From contig NZ_PZJH01000001.1 of NCBI RefSeq assembly GCF_003259695.1, forward strand, positions 1,054,001 to 1,118,000: 64,000 bases of DNA, given 5' to 3'. Numbering within the stretch: the first letter of the stretch is position 1; every line of letters begins with the position of its first letter. This DNA is from Macrococcus epidermidis. Its GTDB lineage: Bacteria; Bacillota; Bacilli; Staphylococcales; Staphylococcaceae. This document shows positions 9,082-17,317 of the stretch, in pieces. Under the pieces are notes generated by a model. That model searched no databases. It was not told the origin of the DNA and saw only the letters and a program-made list of their open reading frames with translations. The translations under genes were made by a program, and so were the position numbers.

Positions 9082-9352
9082 TAACTTCTTCCAGCTCCTT
9101 CTCTAAATATTTAATTTCTGCAATGTCACTAATCATACCGGTCTTTGCAAATATCTCACTTTCAAGCATCTTCTTTTTACTTCTTAAAGCAGCCTGATTC
9201 AATTCATATTTGCGCATATTTTCAATGTTTTGTTGCTCAATCTGTTCTTTTACTTCTCTATGGCTAAAATAATCATAAAGGCGACTTAATACAAAATAAA
9301 GAACCGTAAGTACAATCACTAAAATAAATAACCATATTAGAAAAAGTTTCAA
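9047..9352 (-). CDS. Small membrane protein with coiled coil, partner of SPFH protein
   Basis: A 101-residue protein I cannot assign to a named family. It has an N-terminal membrane helix (about residues 3-24) followed by an almost entirely charged helical region (about 30-98) that looks like a coiled coil. The TTG start at 9352 is backed by GAGGAGG 6 bp upstream. Its 3' end overlaps the SPFH gene by 35 bp, so the two proteins probably act together. Its promoter region contains the direct-repeat operator at 9429-9450. Confidence 0.75.
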   Translation of the reverse strand: MKLFLIWLFILVIVLTVLYFVLSRLYDYFSHREVKEQIEQQNIENMRKYELNQAALRSKKKMLESEIFAKTGMISDIAEIKYLEKELEEVNELIDRISKDD

Positions 9353-9428
9353 ATAAATCCTCCTCTTTATAAAGAAGTATTGTATCTATTTTACCATTTT
9401 ATATTGTTTTAAAAGGATAAACTGATAT

Positions 9429-9450
9429 TTTTAAGGTAAATTTAAGGTTA
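9429..9450. promoter_or_regulatory. Direct-repeat operator, CiaR-like (site 1)
   Basis: TTTAAG (9430-9435), five bases, TTTAAG (9441-9446): a direct repeat of 11-bp period, typical of OmpR-family response regulators and identical to the streptococcal CiaR consensus. It is 78 bp upstream of the membrane/SPFH pair. The same 22 bp occur at 31890-31911. The regulator in this organism is not known. Confidence 0.65.
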
Positions 9451-9452
9451 AC

Positions 9453-9484
9453 AACAAAAAAGAGACAATGTGCTTGTCTCTTTA
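9453..9484 (-). terminator. Terminator of yqeG
   Basis: AAAGAGACAAG-CACA-TTGTCTCTTTTTTG on the minus strand: about 9 bp of stem running into a T tract, 15 bp after the yqeG stop. Confidence 0.8.
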
Positions 9485-9498
9485 AGTAAAAATAGATT

Positions 9499-10023
9499 TT
9501 AGTTTTCCCAGTTGATTAAACCTTTTTTCTTAAAATATGCTAAAAACTTACGCTCAATCATTCTGTTGACACGTGTTTTCCATTCATCATTAGATTTCAC
9601 TGGTACTACCATTATTGAATAAAATCCATTAGAATTTGCTGCAAGCACATCCGTCATCATCTGATCACCGATAACTACAGTTTCTTCAGGTTGTACTCCC
9701 ATTGCGACACAAGCTTTCTTAAAAGCTTGTCCCATAGGCTTGCGTGCGTTAAAAATATAATCTACTTCTAATGGTGTCGCAAATGTTGCAACGCGTGCCT
9801 GATTATTGTTTGAAACGATTGTAACTTTAATATTGTGTTCACGCATACTGTTAAACCAGTTAATTACTTCAGGTGTTGCTAAAGCAACATCCCAGCCAAC
9901 CAGCGTATTATCTAAATCAGTAATGATTGCCTTTACACCACGTCCTGATAATTCTTCTGGTGTGATTTCAAATATTGACTTTGCATATTTACTTGGTAAT
10001 AAATATTTTTGAAATAATCCCAT
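9499..10023 (-). CDS. yqeG: YqeG family HAD IIIA-type phosphatase
   Basis: A 174-residue HAD-superfamily phosphatase. Motif I is DLDNTLVGWD (nucleophile Asp), motif II VSNN, motif III region RKPMGQAF and motif IV VIGDQMMTDVLAA. Close to phosphatidylglycerophosphate phosphatases in fold, but the substrate of YqeG is not established. In Bacillus and staphylococci it immediately precedes yqeH; here it is followed by its own terminator, the SPFH pair and a tRNA. Confidence 0.9.
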   Translation of the reverse strand: MGLFQKYLLPSKYAKSIFEITPEELSGRGVKAIITDLDNTLVGWDVALATPEVINWFNSMREHNIKVTIVSNNNQARVATFATPLEVDYIFNARKPMGQAFKKACVAMGVQPEETVVIGDQMMTDVLAANSNGFYSIMVVPVKSNDEWKTRVNRMIERKFLAYFKKKGLINWEN

Positions 10024-10066
10024 AAGTCACCTCTAAATTTTATATTGCTTAGTTATACCCTTTTAT

Positions 10067-10100
10067 ACAATCAATAACCCCAATCCAATAAGGATCGGGG
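10067..10100 (-). terminator. Weak terminator after the 34-residue peptide gene
   Basis: CCCCGATCC-TTAT-TGGATTGGGG pairs over 9 bp (one G-T). The following TTATTGATTGT is only moderately T-rich, so termination may be partial. Confidence 0.55.
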
Positions 10101-10109
10101 TATAATGTA

Positions 10110-10214
10110 TTATTCGATTTCTTGATTTGGAGCGTAATCTACTTCAGTACCTGTGTAAATTAAAAATCCGATAATTGCCGTTGCAATTACTGATAATGCC
10201 ATAATAAATATCAT
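10110..10214 (-). CDS. 34-residue single-helix membrane peptide
   Basis: An ATG at 10214 preceded by AGGAGG with an 8-bp spacer opens a 34-codon frame. The peptide starts MIFIMALSVIATAIIGFLIY, one membrane helix, and ends in a short acidic tail (TGTEVDYAPNQEIE). It lies 20 bp after mtnN and just before a hairpin, so it is the last gene of that transcript. I do not recognise a family. The strong ribosome binding site and sensible topology argue that it is real; its function is unknown. Confidence 0.7.
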   Translation of the reverse strand: MIFIMALSVIATAIIGFLIYTGTEVDYAPNQEIE

Positions 10215-10234
10215 AACGTGCGCCTCCTATCCCC

Positions 10235-10927
10235 TTAAGCTGGTAATGTCTCTATTAATGATTTTACAATTTTAGAACTTGATACGCAAGCCACTTTTAA
10301 GAACTCTTCAAAACTCATCTCTGCCTCACCGTTTGCAAGGTCAGAAATAGCACGTGTAATAATAAACGGAACCTTAAATTGATGACATGTTTGTGCTACT
10401 GCAGCTGCTTCCATCTCAACTGCAAGGCTTTCATTAAAGTTTGTTATGATTTCCTGCTTTTGTTCAGATGAGCCAATGAAACTATCACCTGAAACGATGA
10501 CTCCGATATGTGCTTTAAGATTATTTTGTTCAATGGCCTGTTGTGTATATTCAATTAATTTTTCATCAGCAAGATATCGTGCAGGCATACCTGGTACTTG
10601 CCCTAATGCATAGCCAAAAGCAGTCGCAACAACATCATGATGAAGTACGCTTTGACTAATAACAATATCACCAACAGCTAAAGAAGCACCTAAGCCACCT
10701 GCACTACCTGTATTGATGATTATCTCCGGATGATAATTCTGGATAAGCAGTGTTGCACAGATTGCAGCATTCACTTTACCGATACCACTTTGCATTAATA
10801 CAACATCTTTACCATATAAATTACCTTTAAAGATTTCAACATGGGCAATCTTTTCTGTTTGCAGTTCCTGCATATCACCCTTTAAAATTTCAATCTCTTC
10901 CTGCATTGCTCCGATAATTCCAATCAC
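10235..10927 (-). CDS. mtnN: MtnN, 5'-methylthioadenosine/S-adenosylhomocysteine nucleosidase
   Basis: Cleaves adenine from methylthioadenosine and S-adenosylhomocysteine, feeding methionine salvage and supplying the precursor for AI-2. The 230-residue protein shows the N-terminal IGAMQEEIEIL (catalytic Glu), the GSAGG phosphorylase-like loop, VEMEAAAVAQ and the catalytic Asp in ISDLANGEA. The start is GTG with AGGAGG 7 bp upstream. Only about 20 bp separate the preceding hairpin (10947-10970) from the start. Confidence 0.94.
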   Translation of the reverse strand: MIGIIGAMQEEIEILKGDMQELQTEKIAHVEIFKGNLYGKDVVLMQSGIGKVNAAICATLLIQNYHPEIIINTGSAGGLGASLAVGDIVISQSVLHHDVVATAFGYALGQVPGMPARYLADEKLIEYTQQAIEQNNLKAHIGVIVSGDSFIGSSEQKQEIITNFNESLAVEMEAAAVAQTCHQFKVPFIITRAISDLANGEAEMSFEEFLKVACVSSSKIVKSLIETLPA

Positions 10928-10940
10928 ACGAATTCCTCCT

Positions 10941-10970
10941 AAATAAAAAGTAGATCATAAGATCTACTTT
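10941..10970 (-). terminator. Hairpin with T tract between greA and mtnN
   Basis: AAAGTAGATC-TTAT-GATCTACTTTTTATTT: a perfect 10-bp stem and T tract, 18 bp after greA and directly before the mtnN ribosome binding site. It reads as the greA operon terminator. Confidence 0.75.
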
Positions 10971-10972
10971 AA

Positions 10973-11001
10973 TGTATATATAATATATTAGCTGATTTCA
11001 A
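10973..11001 (-). promoter_or_regulatory. Possible mtnN promoter overlapping the greA 3' end
   Basis: TTGAAA (10996-11001, within the last greA codons), 17-bp spacer, TATACA (10973-10978). Transcription would begin at or just before the hairpin at 10947-10970. Confidence 0.4.
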
Positions 11002-11464
11002 CGATTTTAACACGCATTTCATTGCCGTTTGGTAACGGAACGTTTACTTCGTCGCCAACTTTTTTACCAAGTAATGCTTTAGCAATTGGAGATTCATTTG
11101 AAATTTTACCTTCAAAAGGATCAGCTTCAGCAGAACCTACAATTTTATATGATTCTTCTTCATTACCAGGCACTTCAGTAAATGTTACTGTTCTGCCTAA
11201 TTGAACTTCTGATTTTGAACCATCATCTTCAATAATAACTGCATGACGTAACATCATTTCAATCTTAGTAATTTCCTGTTCAACAAAGCCTTGCTCATCT
11301 TTAGCAGCATCGTATTCTGAGTTCTCTGAAAGGTCACCAAAACTACGTGCAACTTTAATTTTTTCAACGACTTCAGGTCGTCTTACTGTTTTTAAATGTT
11401 CTAATTCAACTTCTAACTTTTCAAATCCTTCTTTAGTCATTGGGTATTCTTTTTGCATTTCCAT
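10988..11464 (-). CDS. greA: GreA, transcript cleavage factor
   Basis: Rescues backtracked RNA polymerase by stimulating cleavage of the nascent transcript. The 158-residue protein has the N-terminal antiparallel coiled coil with the acidic tip (residues about 10-75, [20 protein letters not shown]) and the C-terminal FKBP-like globular domain ending [16 protein letters not shown]. Full length. Located 20 bp after udk, as in Bacillus, and the last gene of the trmR operon. Confidence 0.95.
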   Translation of the reverse strand: MEMQKEYPMTKEGFEKLEVELEHLKTVRRPEVVEKIKVARSFGDLSENSEYDAAKDEQGFVEQEITKIEMMLRHAVIIEDDGSKSEVQLGRTVTFTEVPGNEEESYKIVGSAEADPFEGKISNESPIAKALLGKKVGDEVNVPLPNGNEMRVKIVEIS

Positions 11465-11483
11465 GGATAAATCCTTCTTTCTA

Positions 11484-12107
11484 CTAATTCACTCGAATTA
11501 ATGATTGTATTTTTGTTGTCATAATATCGATAGCAACTGCATTACTGCCACCTTCAGGTATAATAATGTCAGCATATCGTTTCGTTGGTTCAATGAATTG
11601 ATTATGCATCGGTCTCACAACAGTTAAATATTGATCAATAACTGATTCCATTGTTCGACCACGCTCTTCTATATCTCTCATCAGTCTTCTTAAAATACGA
11701 AGATCTGCATCCGTATCAACATAAATTTTAACATCCATTAAATCACGAAGTGTTTCATTTTCTAAAGCAAAAATGCCTTCTACTATAATAACATCTTTTG
11801 GCTCAAATGTAATCGTTTTCTTACTTCTTGTATGATTTGTGTAATCATATGTAGGAACCTTTACAGTCTCACCATTACGTAAATCAATTAAATTTTGAAT
11901 AAGTAAATCATTATCAAATGCTAAAGGATGATCATAATTGGTCTTTAAACGTTCTTCAAAACTAAGATGATCCTGATTTTTATAATAATAATCCTGCTCG
12001 ATTAAAGCTACACTGTAGCCTTCTAAATTTTTAAGTATTTTAGAAGTTACTGATGTCTTACCTGAACCAGAACCTCCCGCAATACCGATGATAGTCGTAT
12101 GCGCCAT
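11484..12107 (-). CDS. udk: Udk, uridine kinase
   Basis: Phosphorylates uridine and cytidine in pyrimidine salvage. The 207-residue protein has the P-loop [15 protein letters not shown] (about 8-22), the substrate-binding YDHPLAFD region, and the IIVEGIFAL strand. Its ATG overlaps the U32 protease-like gene by one base, so translation is coupled. Confidence 0.94.
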   Translation of the reverse strand: MAHTTIIGIAGGSGSGKTSVTSKILKNLEGYSVALIEQDYYYKNQDHLSFEERLKTNYDHPLAFDNDLLIQNLIDLRNGETVKVPTYDYTNHTRSKKTITFEPKDVIIVEGIFALENETLRDLMDVKIYVDTDADLRILRRLMRDIEERGRTMESVIDQYLTVVRPMHNQFIEPTKRYADIIIPEGGSNAVAIDIMTTKIQSLIRVN

Positions 12108-13366
12108 TAAATTAGTTCCTTCCTCATCATATTCATTGGATAGACTGGATGTTTTACTTTAATTTGTACGATTTGAAGAGGATGACGTGCTGCATCTAAT
12201 TCTGTCCCCTCTTCATCATATATAACATCGATGACTTGCTTAAAGTTTTCTATTTCAGGACCAAAGAATTCAATTTCCTGTCCTGGTTTAAAATTATTAC
12301 GTTGCTGAATTGTTGCAATTTGTGTTTCTTCAGAATAGTCTAACACTAATCCACAGAAATCAAAAGGTGTTTTTTTAGACTGTTCATGGCCAAACATTTG
12401 CTCTTCAAAACCAGGAACCCCTTCGAAGAATGCACTTGCTGTATCACGATTGGCACATTTATCTAATTCAATTAACCATTTCGGATCAATCTTGAAATTT
12501 TCAGGGTCTGCACAATAAGCATCAATTACTTTGCGATAAACAGATACTACTGTAGCGATATAATGAATTGATTTCATACGACCTTCTATCTTCAATGAAT
12601 CTACGCCGATATCAATCATCTTCGGAATTGACTCAACAAGCTTTAAATCTTTAGGACTCATTGCAAAAGGTGTTGCATCTCCATCATAAACAACATCAAG
12701 TTCACCATCATCTACTGTTAATAAATCATAATCCCAGCGACAACTTTGACAACAGCCGCCACGATTTGAATCTCGTGCTGTCATATGGTTACTTAATGTA
12801 CAACGACCAGAATAAGCAATACACATTGCACCATGAATGAATGCCTCAATCTCGATATCAATTTTTTCTTTCATTTCCTTAATTTCTTCAGCACTCGTTT
12901 CACGAGCAAGTACGACACGTTCTAAACCTTCAGACTTCCAGTATTCAACAGCTTTCACGTTTGATAGTGATTGTTGTGTGGAAAGATGTATTTCAAGTTT
13001 AGGCGCAACACGTTTACATGTTTCAATGATTAGCGGATCTGCTACGATAATTCCTGACGCTCCAGTTCCTTCAAGTGCGATAAGATAATCTTCTAAACCA
13101 TCCATATTTTCATCATGCGCAATAATATTGGTCGTAATATAAATTTTAGCACCATATTTATTCGCAAAGTCTACGCCTTCTTTAATTTCTTCAATTGTGA
13201 AATTGTCAGCGTTTGAACGTAATCCGTATTCTTGTCCTCCAAGGAATACAGCATCAGCACCGTAATGTACTGCAATTTTTAATTTCTCAAGGTTACCAGC
13301 AGGCGCTAATAATTCTGGTTTCTTTATTATTTGTTTTGGTTGTTTAATTTCTAATTCCGTTTTCAT
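12107..13366 (-). CDS. trhP2: TrhP2 (YrrO), U32 family tRNA hydroxylation protein
   Basis: A 419-residue U32-family protein. It shows the [15 protein letters not shown] start, the U32 signature around [17 protein letters not shown] and a cysteine cluster GGCCQSCRW that likely binds an iron-sulfur cluster. In Bacillus, YrrN and YrrO together perform prephenate-dependent hydroxylation of wobble uridine 34 in tRNA (ho5U). I prefer the ATG at 13366 (AAGGA 8 bp upstream); a TTG one codon earlier is possible. It sits between trhP1 and udk. Confidence 0.9.
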   Translation of the reverse strand: MKTELEIKQPKQIIKKPELLAPAGNLEKLKIAVHYGADAVFLGGQEYGLRSNADNFTIEEIKEGVDFANKYGAKIYITTNIIAHDENMDGLEDYLIALEGTGASGIIVADPLIIETCKRVAPKLEIHLSTQQSLSNVKAVEYWKSEGLERVVLARETSAEEIKEMKEKIDIEIEAFIHGAMCIAYSGRCTLSNHMTARDSNRGGCCQSCRWDYDLLTVDDGELDVVYDGDATPFAMSPKDLKLVESIPKMIDIGVDSLKIEGRMKSIHYIATVVSVYRKVIDAYCADPENFKIDPKWLIELDKCANRDTASAFFEGVPGFEEQMFGHEQSKKTPFDFCGLVLDYSEETQIATIQQRNNFKPGQEIEFFGPEIENFKQVIDVIYDEEGTELDAARHPLQIVQIKVKHPVYPMNMMRKELI

Positions 13367-13377
13367 CAAATCATTCC

Positions 13378-14301
13378 TTAATATACAGTTTGTTTAAATA
13401 AGAATCCTTGATCCAGTGGACGATGTTCTGGTTGAATTTCTTCAATCATATCTACAAGATCAAATTTAGCATCCTCATATGCTTCGACATCTTCATCATA
13501 AAGGTCAAGCGCTTGTCGATATGCTTTTGTCACTGTCGTAATATATTCTTCTGAATGTAATACGCCATCTATTTTAAATGAATCAATCCCAGCTTCAATT
13601 AACTCTTCTAATTCTTCGATAACGCAAATGTCATTTGGACTCATAATATGTGTGCCATTACTATCTTCAAAAATTGGATATTTATTATTTCGTTCTTCAT
13701 CATAAAGTAACATTGCATCTTTAATTTCACGATTTTCAATTTTCATTACTTTATCCTGATACATAAAATAATTACCTAATAAACTACGTTTCGATTGGAA
13801 CATACATGTCATGCCATGCACTTGCACTTCAATCGCAACATCACTATGCGCTTTAATGTTTAATACTTCATCAAGAGATAACTCACGTGCAAGTACCGCT
13901 CGGTTTGCACCACGTTGTCCCCAGTAGTTCACCTGGAAATAATTCGTAACTAAAGTTTCCTGATTCCATTGTAACGGTATCGTATTGCCTAGTTCTCTTT
14001 CATACATTACAATTGCAGGATCTCCAAATAAAATTGCGTCTGGTTTTACGACGTGTAAAAATTTCATATAATCTTCAACCGCATCTAAATGTTCATTATG
14101 AAATATCCCGTTTACTGCAACATATGCCTTCTTATTGTGTTCATGAATTAAATCTATTGCAGCCTTTAAATCTTCACGATTAAATTCACCTGCCAGACGT
14201 AATCCAAATTGTTCTTCTCCGATAACAAATGCATCTGCACCTGCTTCAATTAAATCACTAATATGTGATAAAGATTTAGGTGTTACTAATAATTCTGTCA
14301 T
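13378..14301 (-). CDS. trhP1: TrhP1 (YrrN), U32 family tRNA hydroxylation protein
   Basis: The shorter U32-family partner, 307 residues, with LLVTPKSLSHISDLIEAGAD at the start and the degenerate U32 signature IEVQVHGMTCMFQSKR. It lacks the C-terminal extension and the CCQSC cluster of its partner. The adjacent trhP2 and trmR give the complete ho5U/mo5U pathway for tRNA position 34 as defined in Bacillus subtilis. 11 bp separate it from trmR and 8 bp from trhP2. Confidence 0.9.
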   Translation of the reverse strand: MTELLVTPKSLSHISDLIEAGADAFVIGEEQFGLRLAGEFNREDLKAAIDLIHEHNKKAYVAVNGIFHNEHLDAVEDYMKFLHVVKPDAILFGDPAIVMYERELGNTIPLQWNQETLVTNYFQVNYWGQRGANRAVLARELSLDEVLNIKAHSDVAIEVQVHGMTCMFQSKRSLLGNYFMYQDKVMKIENREIKDAMLLYDEERNNKYPIFEDSNGTHIMSPNDICVIEELEELIEAGIDSFKIDGVLHSEEYITTVTKAYRQALDLYDEDVEAYEDAKFDLVDMIEEIQPEHRPLDQGFLFKQTVY

Positions 14302-14312
14302 AATGTACTCCT

Positions 14313-14939
14313 TTATTTTTTCACTGAAATACTCATTCCATCTCCAATATCAATGAAATTCGTATCAAACGATGTATTTTCACTTAGCCATGTATTATAT
14401 TTTTCAATTTTACGCACCATCTGTTTAATATTTCTACTGCGCACAATTTCAATATTGCCTACAAAATCGTGATATAAAATATTATCAGTAATAATTAAAC
14501 CGCCTTTTCGGACTAATGGACTGTATAACTCAAAAAACTTTAATGATTGCGCCTTAGCAGCATCGATAAATAATATATCATATTCTGTGTCGCTCACCTC
14601 ATCAAATGCTTCAAGCGCATCTTTAAAGATCGGGCGAATTTGGTGTGCTTTGTTATATTGTTCAATATGCTTCAAAGCATATTGATACATTGTTTCATTA
14701 CGTTCAATCGTTGTGATATGAATATTATCTTTTACTGATGCAAAATGTAATGCACTATATCCAATTGCTGTACCGATTTCTAGTACTGACTTCGCATGAT
14801 GTATGCGAATCAACTGTTTGACGAATTCTACTGATATTTTATCCATAATTGGCACGTCATTTTCTTTTGCGACTTCAATTAAATCATCGATTGTACTGAT
14901 TGGATTTAATCTACTGATATATGTCTCTTCTTTTATCAA
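14313..14939 (-). CDS. trmR: TrmR (YrrM), tRNA 5-hydroxyuridine methyltransferase
   Basis: SAM-dependent O-methyltransferase (208 residues) of the caffeoyl-CoA O-methyltransferase fold. Motif I is SVLEIGTAIGYSALHFA, motif II region DILFIDAAKAQSLKFFE, then LIITDNILYHDFVGN. The Bacillus homologue methylates ho5U34 to mo5U. The start is TTG with AAAGGA 9 bp upstream. The gene has a strong promoter (15010-15038) and a hairpin with T tract in its 5' leader. Confidence 0.9.
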   Translation of the reverse strand: MIKEETYISRLNPISTIDDLIEVAKENDVPIMDKISVEFVKQLIRIHHAKSVLEIGTAIGYSALHFASVKDNIHITTIERNETMYQYALKHIEQYNKAHQIRPIFKDALEAFDEVSDTEYDILFIDAAKAQSLKFFELYSPLVRKGGLIITDNILYHDFVGNIEIVRSRNIKQMVRKIEKYNTWLSENTSFDTNFIDIGDGMSISVKK

Positions 14940-14958
14940 TTAAAACAATCCTTTAACG

Positions 14959-14985
14959 AAAAAATTACCAACCACAAAGGCTGGT
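14959..14985 (-). terminator. Terminator-like hairpin in the trmR 5' leader
   Basis: ACCAGCC-TTTGT-GGTTGGT (7-bp stem with one G-T) followed by AATTTTTTCG, between the trmR promoter and its ribosome binding site. Possible attenuator. Confidence 0.55.
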
Positions 14986-15009
14986 AGTAGTGTTTTATAT
15001 TTTCATGAT

Positions 15010-15038
15010 ATTGTACCATAAAACAACCAAAATTGTAA
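15010..15038 (-). promoter_or_regulatory. Promoter of the trmR-trhP1-trhP2-udk-greA operon
   Basis: TTACAA (15033-15038), 17-bp spacer ending in TGG, TACAAT (15010-15015). Start of transcription would be near 15003, giving a leader of about 65 nt. Confidence 0.75.
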
Positions 15039-15064
15039 TAGTAAAATTACAACTTGATAAAATC

Positions 15065-15095
15065 AAAAAAGAATAGGACAAAATATCCTATTCTT
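15065..15095 (-). terminator. Terminator of mltG
   Basis: AAGAATAGGA-TATTTTG-TCCTATTCTTTTTTGAT: 10-bp stem and T tract overlapping the mltG stop codon. Confidence 0.85.
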
Positions 15096-16227
15096 ATTGC
15101 TGACTATCAATATGTTTATCTTTAAGTTGCAGATGTTCTTCATATGTTTTAGAGAAATAGTTCTTACCGTCTTTTGCTGCTAAGAAGTATAAATAATTTG
15201 TCTTTGCAGGATTTAAGACACTTTCCATTGATTCTTTACCACTTGTTGCAATCGGCCCAGGTGGTAAACCTGTATTGATGTACGTGTTATAAGGGGATTG
15301 AACTTTCAAATCTGCTTCATATGTAACAGCTTTATGACGACCTAGCGCATATAATACTGTAGGGTCTGTCTGCAGTGGCATGGCAGGGTTTGCTTCCATA
15401 CGATTAATAAATACTGATGCAATCTTCGCTCGATCTGTTAGTCCTGTCGCTTCTCTTTCAACTAATGATGAGAATGTCAGGAATTCATGGAACGTTAGTC
15501 GCTTTTCAGCACCAGCTTCTGTCAATAAAATGCCACCATATTTATCCCATAACGGAAAAGCATTTTCTTCAGTCGCTGTTAGCATTTTATCAACGATTTC
15601 TTCAGTCGTAGGATTCTTTTCAGTAAAATCATATGTCGCAGGATATAAATAGCCTTCTAAAGGTACTTTAATATCTTTATTAAAGACCTCTTTTGTAATT
15701 AACTTCGGATGTTTCTTCTGCATCTTTTTAATGAAAGCAGGATTATTTACCTCTTTAACAAAATCCGCTTTATTAATTGAAGTTTTCTTTTCAACAATCT
15801 CACCGATTTGATCGATTGTAATACCTTCAGGAACATTCATTTTAAAGACAACTGGAATGTAAACTTCACCTTTTTGAAGACTTTTTGAAATTTGTTTAAA
15901 CGTCATAGAAGGCGATAATTCATAATTTCCTGCCTGGAAATTAGAAATATTATTAAACTTCAAATAATACTTGAACATCGTACTACTTTTAATGATTTTT
16001 TCTTTTTCTAATTTTTCTCCAATCATCGTTGCAGACTCACCAGGTAATATTTCTATCTTAGTAGTAGACTTATCATCTGGATTCAGTGGCTTTTGGCTAG
16101 AGCTAATATAAAAATAACTACCAACTGCTAAAATACACACGCCTATTAAAATAATTCCGATAATGATAGAAGAAAGAAGTTTAGAGAAAGATTTTGAATC
16201 TCTAATTTCTTTGTTTCTATTCGACAT
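15094..16227 (-). CDS. mltG: MltG, endolytic peptidoglycan transglycosylase
   Basis: Cuts nascent glycan strands at the membrane and so sets glycan length. The 377-residue protein has a basic cytoplasmic N-terminus, one membrane helix (about residues 17-37), a LysM-like region (EILPGESATMIGEKL) and the YceG catalytic domain with the glutamate in FSSLVEREA and the PLQTDPTVLYALGRH and NTGLPPGPIATSG motifs. ATG at 16227 is chosen for AAGGAG 7 bp upstream. Last gene of the alaS-ireB-ruvX-yrzB-mltG string. Confidence 0.93.
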   Translation of the reverse strand: MSNRNKEIRDSKSFSKLLSSIIIGIILIGVCILAVGSYFYISSSQKPLNPDDKSTTKIEILPGESATMIGEKLEKEKIIKSSTMFKYYLKFNNISNFQAGNYELSPSMTFKQISKSLQKGEVYIPVVFKMNVPEGITIDQIGEIVEKKTSINKADFVKEVNNPAFIKKMQKKHPKLITKEVFNKDIKVPLEGYLYPATYDFTEKNPTTEEIVDKMLTATEENAFPLWDKYGGILLTEAGAEKRLTFHEFLTFSSLVEREATGLTDRAKIASVFINRMEANPAMPLQTDPTVLYALGRHKAVTYEADLKVQSPYNTYINTGLPPGPIATSGKESMESVLNPAKTNYLYFLAAKDGKNYFSKTYEEHLQLKDKHIDSQQ

Positions 16228-16245
16228 AATCAAACTCCTTTAAGA

Positions 16246-16560
16246 TTAAAGCTCTTCTTCATCAAAGTTAGTGTTTACGAATTCTTCAATCATATCCCAT
16301 TCTTCATCTGTTTCGATTGGAATTAATTTTCCGCCTTCTCCTTCGCTATCAGGTACATTGATCATTGGAATTAATTCGATTTCTTCCTCTTCATCTGAAC
16401 CTTCTTCAGCTAAGATAACATATTCTTTCTCAAATCCTGGGTGTCTAAAACTTACTAATTTGCGGTATAATACTTGATTACCTTCTTCATCATAAAGTTC
16501 TAATAATTCTACTTCTTCATTAATATCTAGCGTCTCCTGATTGTTCATTTCTTCTGTCAT
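16246..16560 (-). CDS. DUF1292 (YrzB-like) acidic protein
   Basis: A 104-residue highly acidic protein with the DUF1292 pattern ([14 protein letters not shown] followed by YVILAEEG and a [17 protein letters not shown]-type C-terminus). Function is not established. It stands between ruvX and mltG, the conserved Firmicutes location. I place the start at the ATG at 16560 because AAAAGG lies 9 bp before it; the ATG three codons upstream directly abuts that ribosome binding site. Confidence 0.85.
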   Translation of the reverse strand: MTEEMNNQETLDINEEVELLELYDEEGNQVLYRKLVSFRHPGFEKEYVILAEEGSDEEEEIELIPMINVPDSEGEGGKLIPIETDEEWDMIEEFVNTNFDEEEL

Positions 16561-16574
16561 TTTAATCATCCTTT

Positions 16575-16994
16575 TTATTTTGAATTTAAATACCCTTGTA
16601 ATATGAAAACTGCAGCCATCTTATCAATGACCTGCTTTCTTTTCTTGCGTGAAACATCCGCTTCTAACAGTGTTCTTTCAGCACCAACTGTCGATAAACG
16701 TTCGTCCCACATTACTATTGTAATGTCAGGACAAACTGCTTTCAACATTTCACTAAATCGAATTGATGCTTCTCCCCTTGGTCCTACTGAATTATTCATA
16801 TTTTTAGGTAATCCAATAACGGCAGTATCAACATTATTTTCATCTATGATCTTTTTGAGTTCGGCTATCCCAAACTCTTCATTTGCTTCATCGATGCGGA
16901 GTGTAGTAAGACCTTGCGCAGTCCAACCCATGGCATCACTTAATGCAACACCAATCGTTTTAGAACCAACATCTAAACCGATAACTTTATTCAT
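16575..16994 (-). CDS. ruvX: RuvX/YqgF, pre-16S rRNA nuclease / putative Holliday junction resolvase
   Basis: RNase H-fold nuclease of 139 residues implicated in 16S rRNA 5' maturation. The first catalytic Asp lies in [30 protein letters not shown] and the WDERLSTV motif follow, with a final Asp in [12 protein letters not shown]. The start is the ATG at 16994, which overlaps the ireB stop by 8 bp and matches the family N-terminus; the longer upstream frame lies inside ireB. Confidence 0.92.
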   Translation of the reverse strand: MNKVIGLDVGSKTIGVALSDAMGWTAQGLTTLRIDEANEEFGIAELKKIIDENNVDTAVIGLPKNMNNSVGPRGEASIRFSEMLKAVCPDITIVMWDERLSTVGAERTLLEADVSRKKRKQVIDKMAAVFILQGYLNSK

Positions 16995-17256
16995 TACCTT
17001 TTTTCTCAGTTTGAATATAGTTTGATACAAGTTGTTCCATAATATCGTCACGATCTAAACGTCGGATTTGATTTCTGGCATCATTATGTCTTGGAATATA
17101 AGCTGGATCTCCTGATAATAGGTAACCAACGATTTGATTGATCGGGCTATATCCTCTTTCTTCTAAAGTATTATAAACATTCAATAATACAGTTCTTACT
17201 TCTTCTTTCGGTAGTTCATCAAAGTTGAACTTCATTGTTTTATCGAAATTTTCCAC
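16987..17256 (-). CDS. IreB family (UPF0297) regulatory phosphoprotein
   Basis: An 89-residue protein beginning [11 protein letters not shown], nearly identical in pattern to staphylococcal UPF0297 proteins, with [20 protein letters not shown] and the [16 protein letters not shown] core. In Enterococcus the homologue IreB is phosphorylated by the IreK kinase and affects cephalosporin resistance. The start is GTG at 17256 with AAAGGAG 9 bp upstream. Situated between alaS and ruvX. Confidence 0.9.
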   Translation of the reverse strand: MENFDKTMKFNFDELPKEEVRTVLLNVYNTLEERGYSPINQIVGYLLSGDPAYIPRHNDARNQIRRLDRDDIMEQLVSNYIQTEKKGNE

Positions 17257-17317
17257 TGCAATACACTCCTTTGTATGACATTTGTTCAATAATATCATAC
17301 TATAAAACAATTTTTAA

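Noticed and set aside
9430-9490. Plus-strand small RNA driven from the direct-repeat operator, like streptococcal csRNAs
   Set aside because: After the repeat there is no good plus-strand -10, and the hairpin's T tract lies on the minus strand; the repeat fits upstream of the minus-strand genes better.
16995-17051. Longer ruvX start inside ireB
   Set aside because: The added residues do not match the family, which begins right before GLDVGSKT, and no ribosome binding site precedes them.
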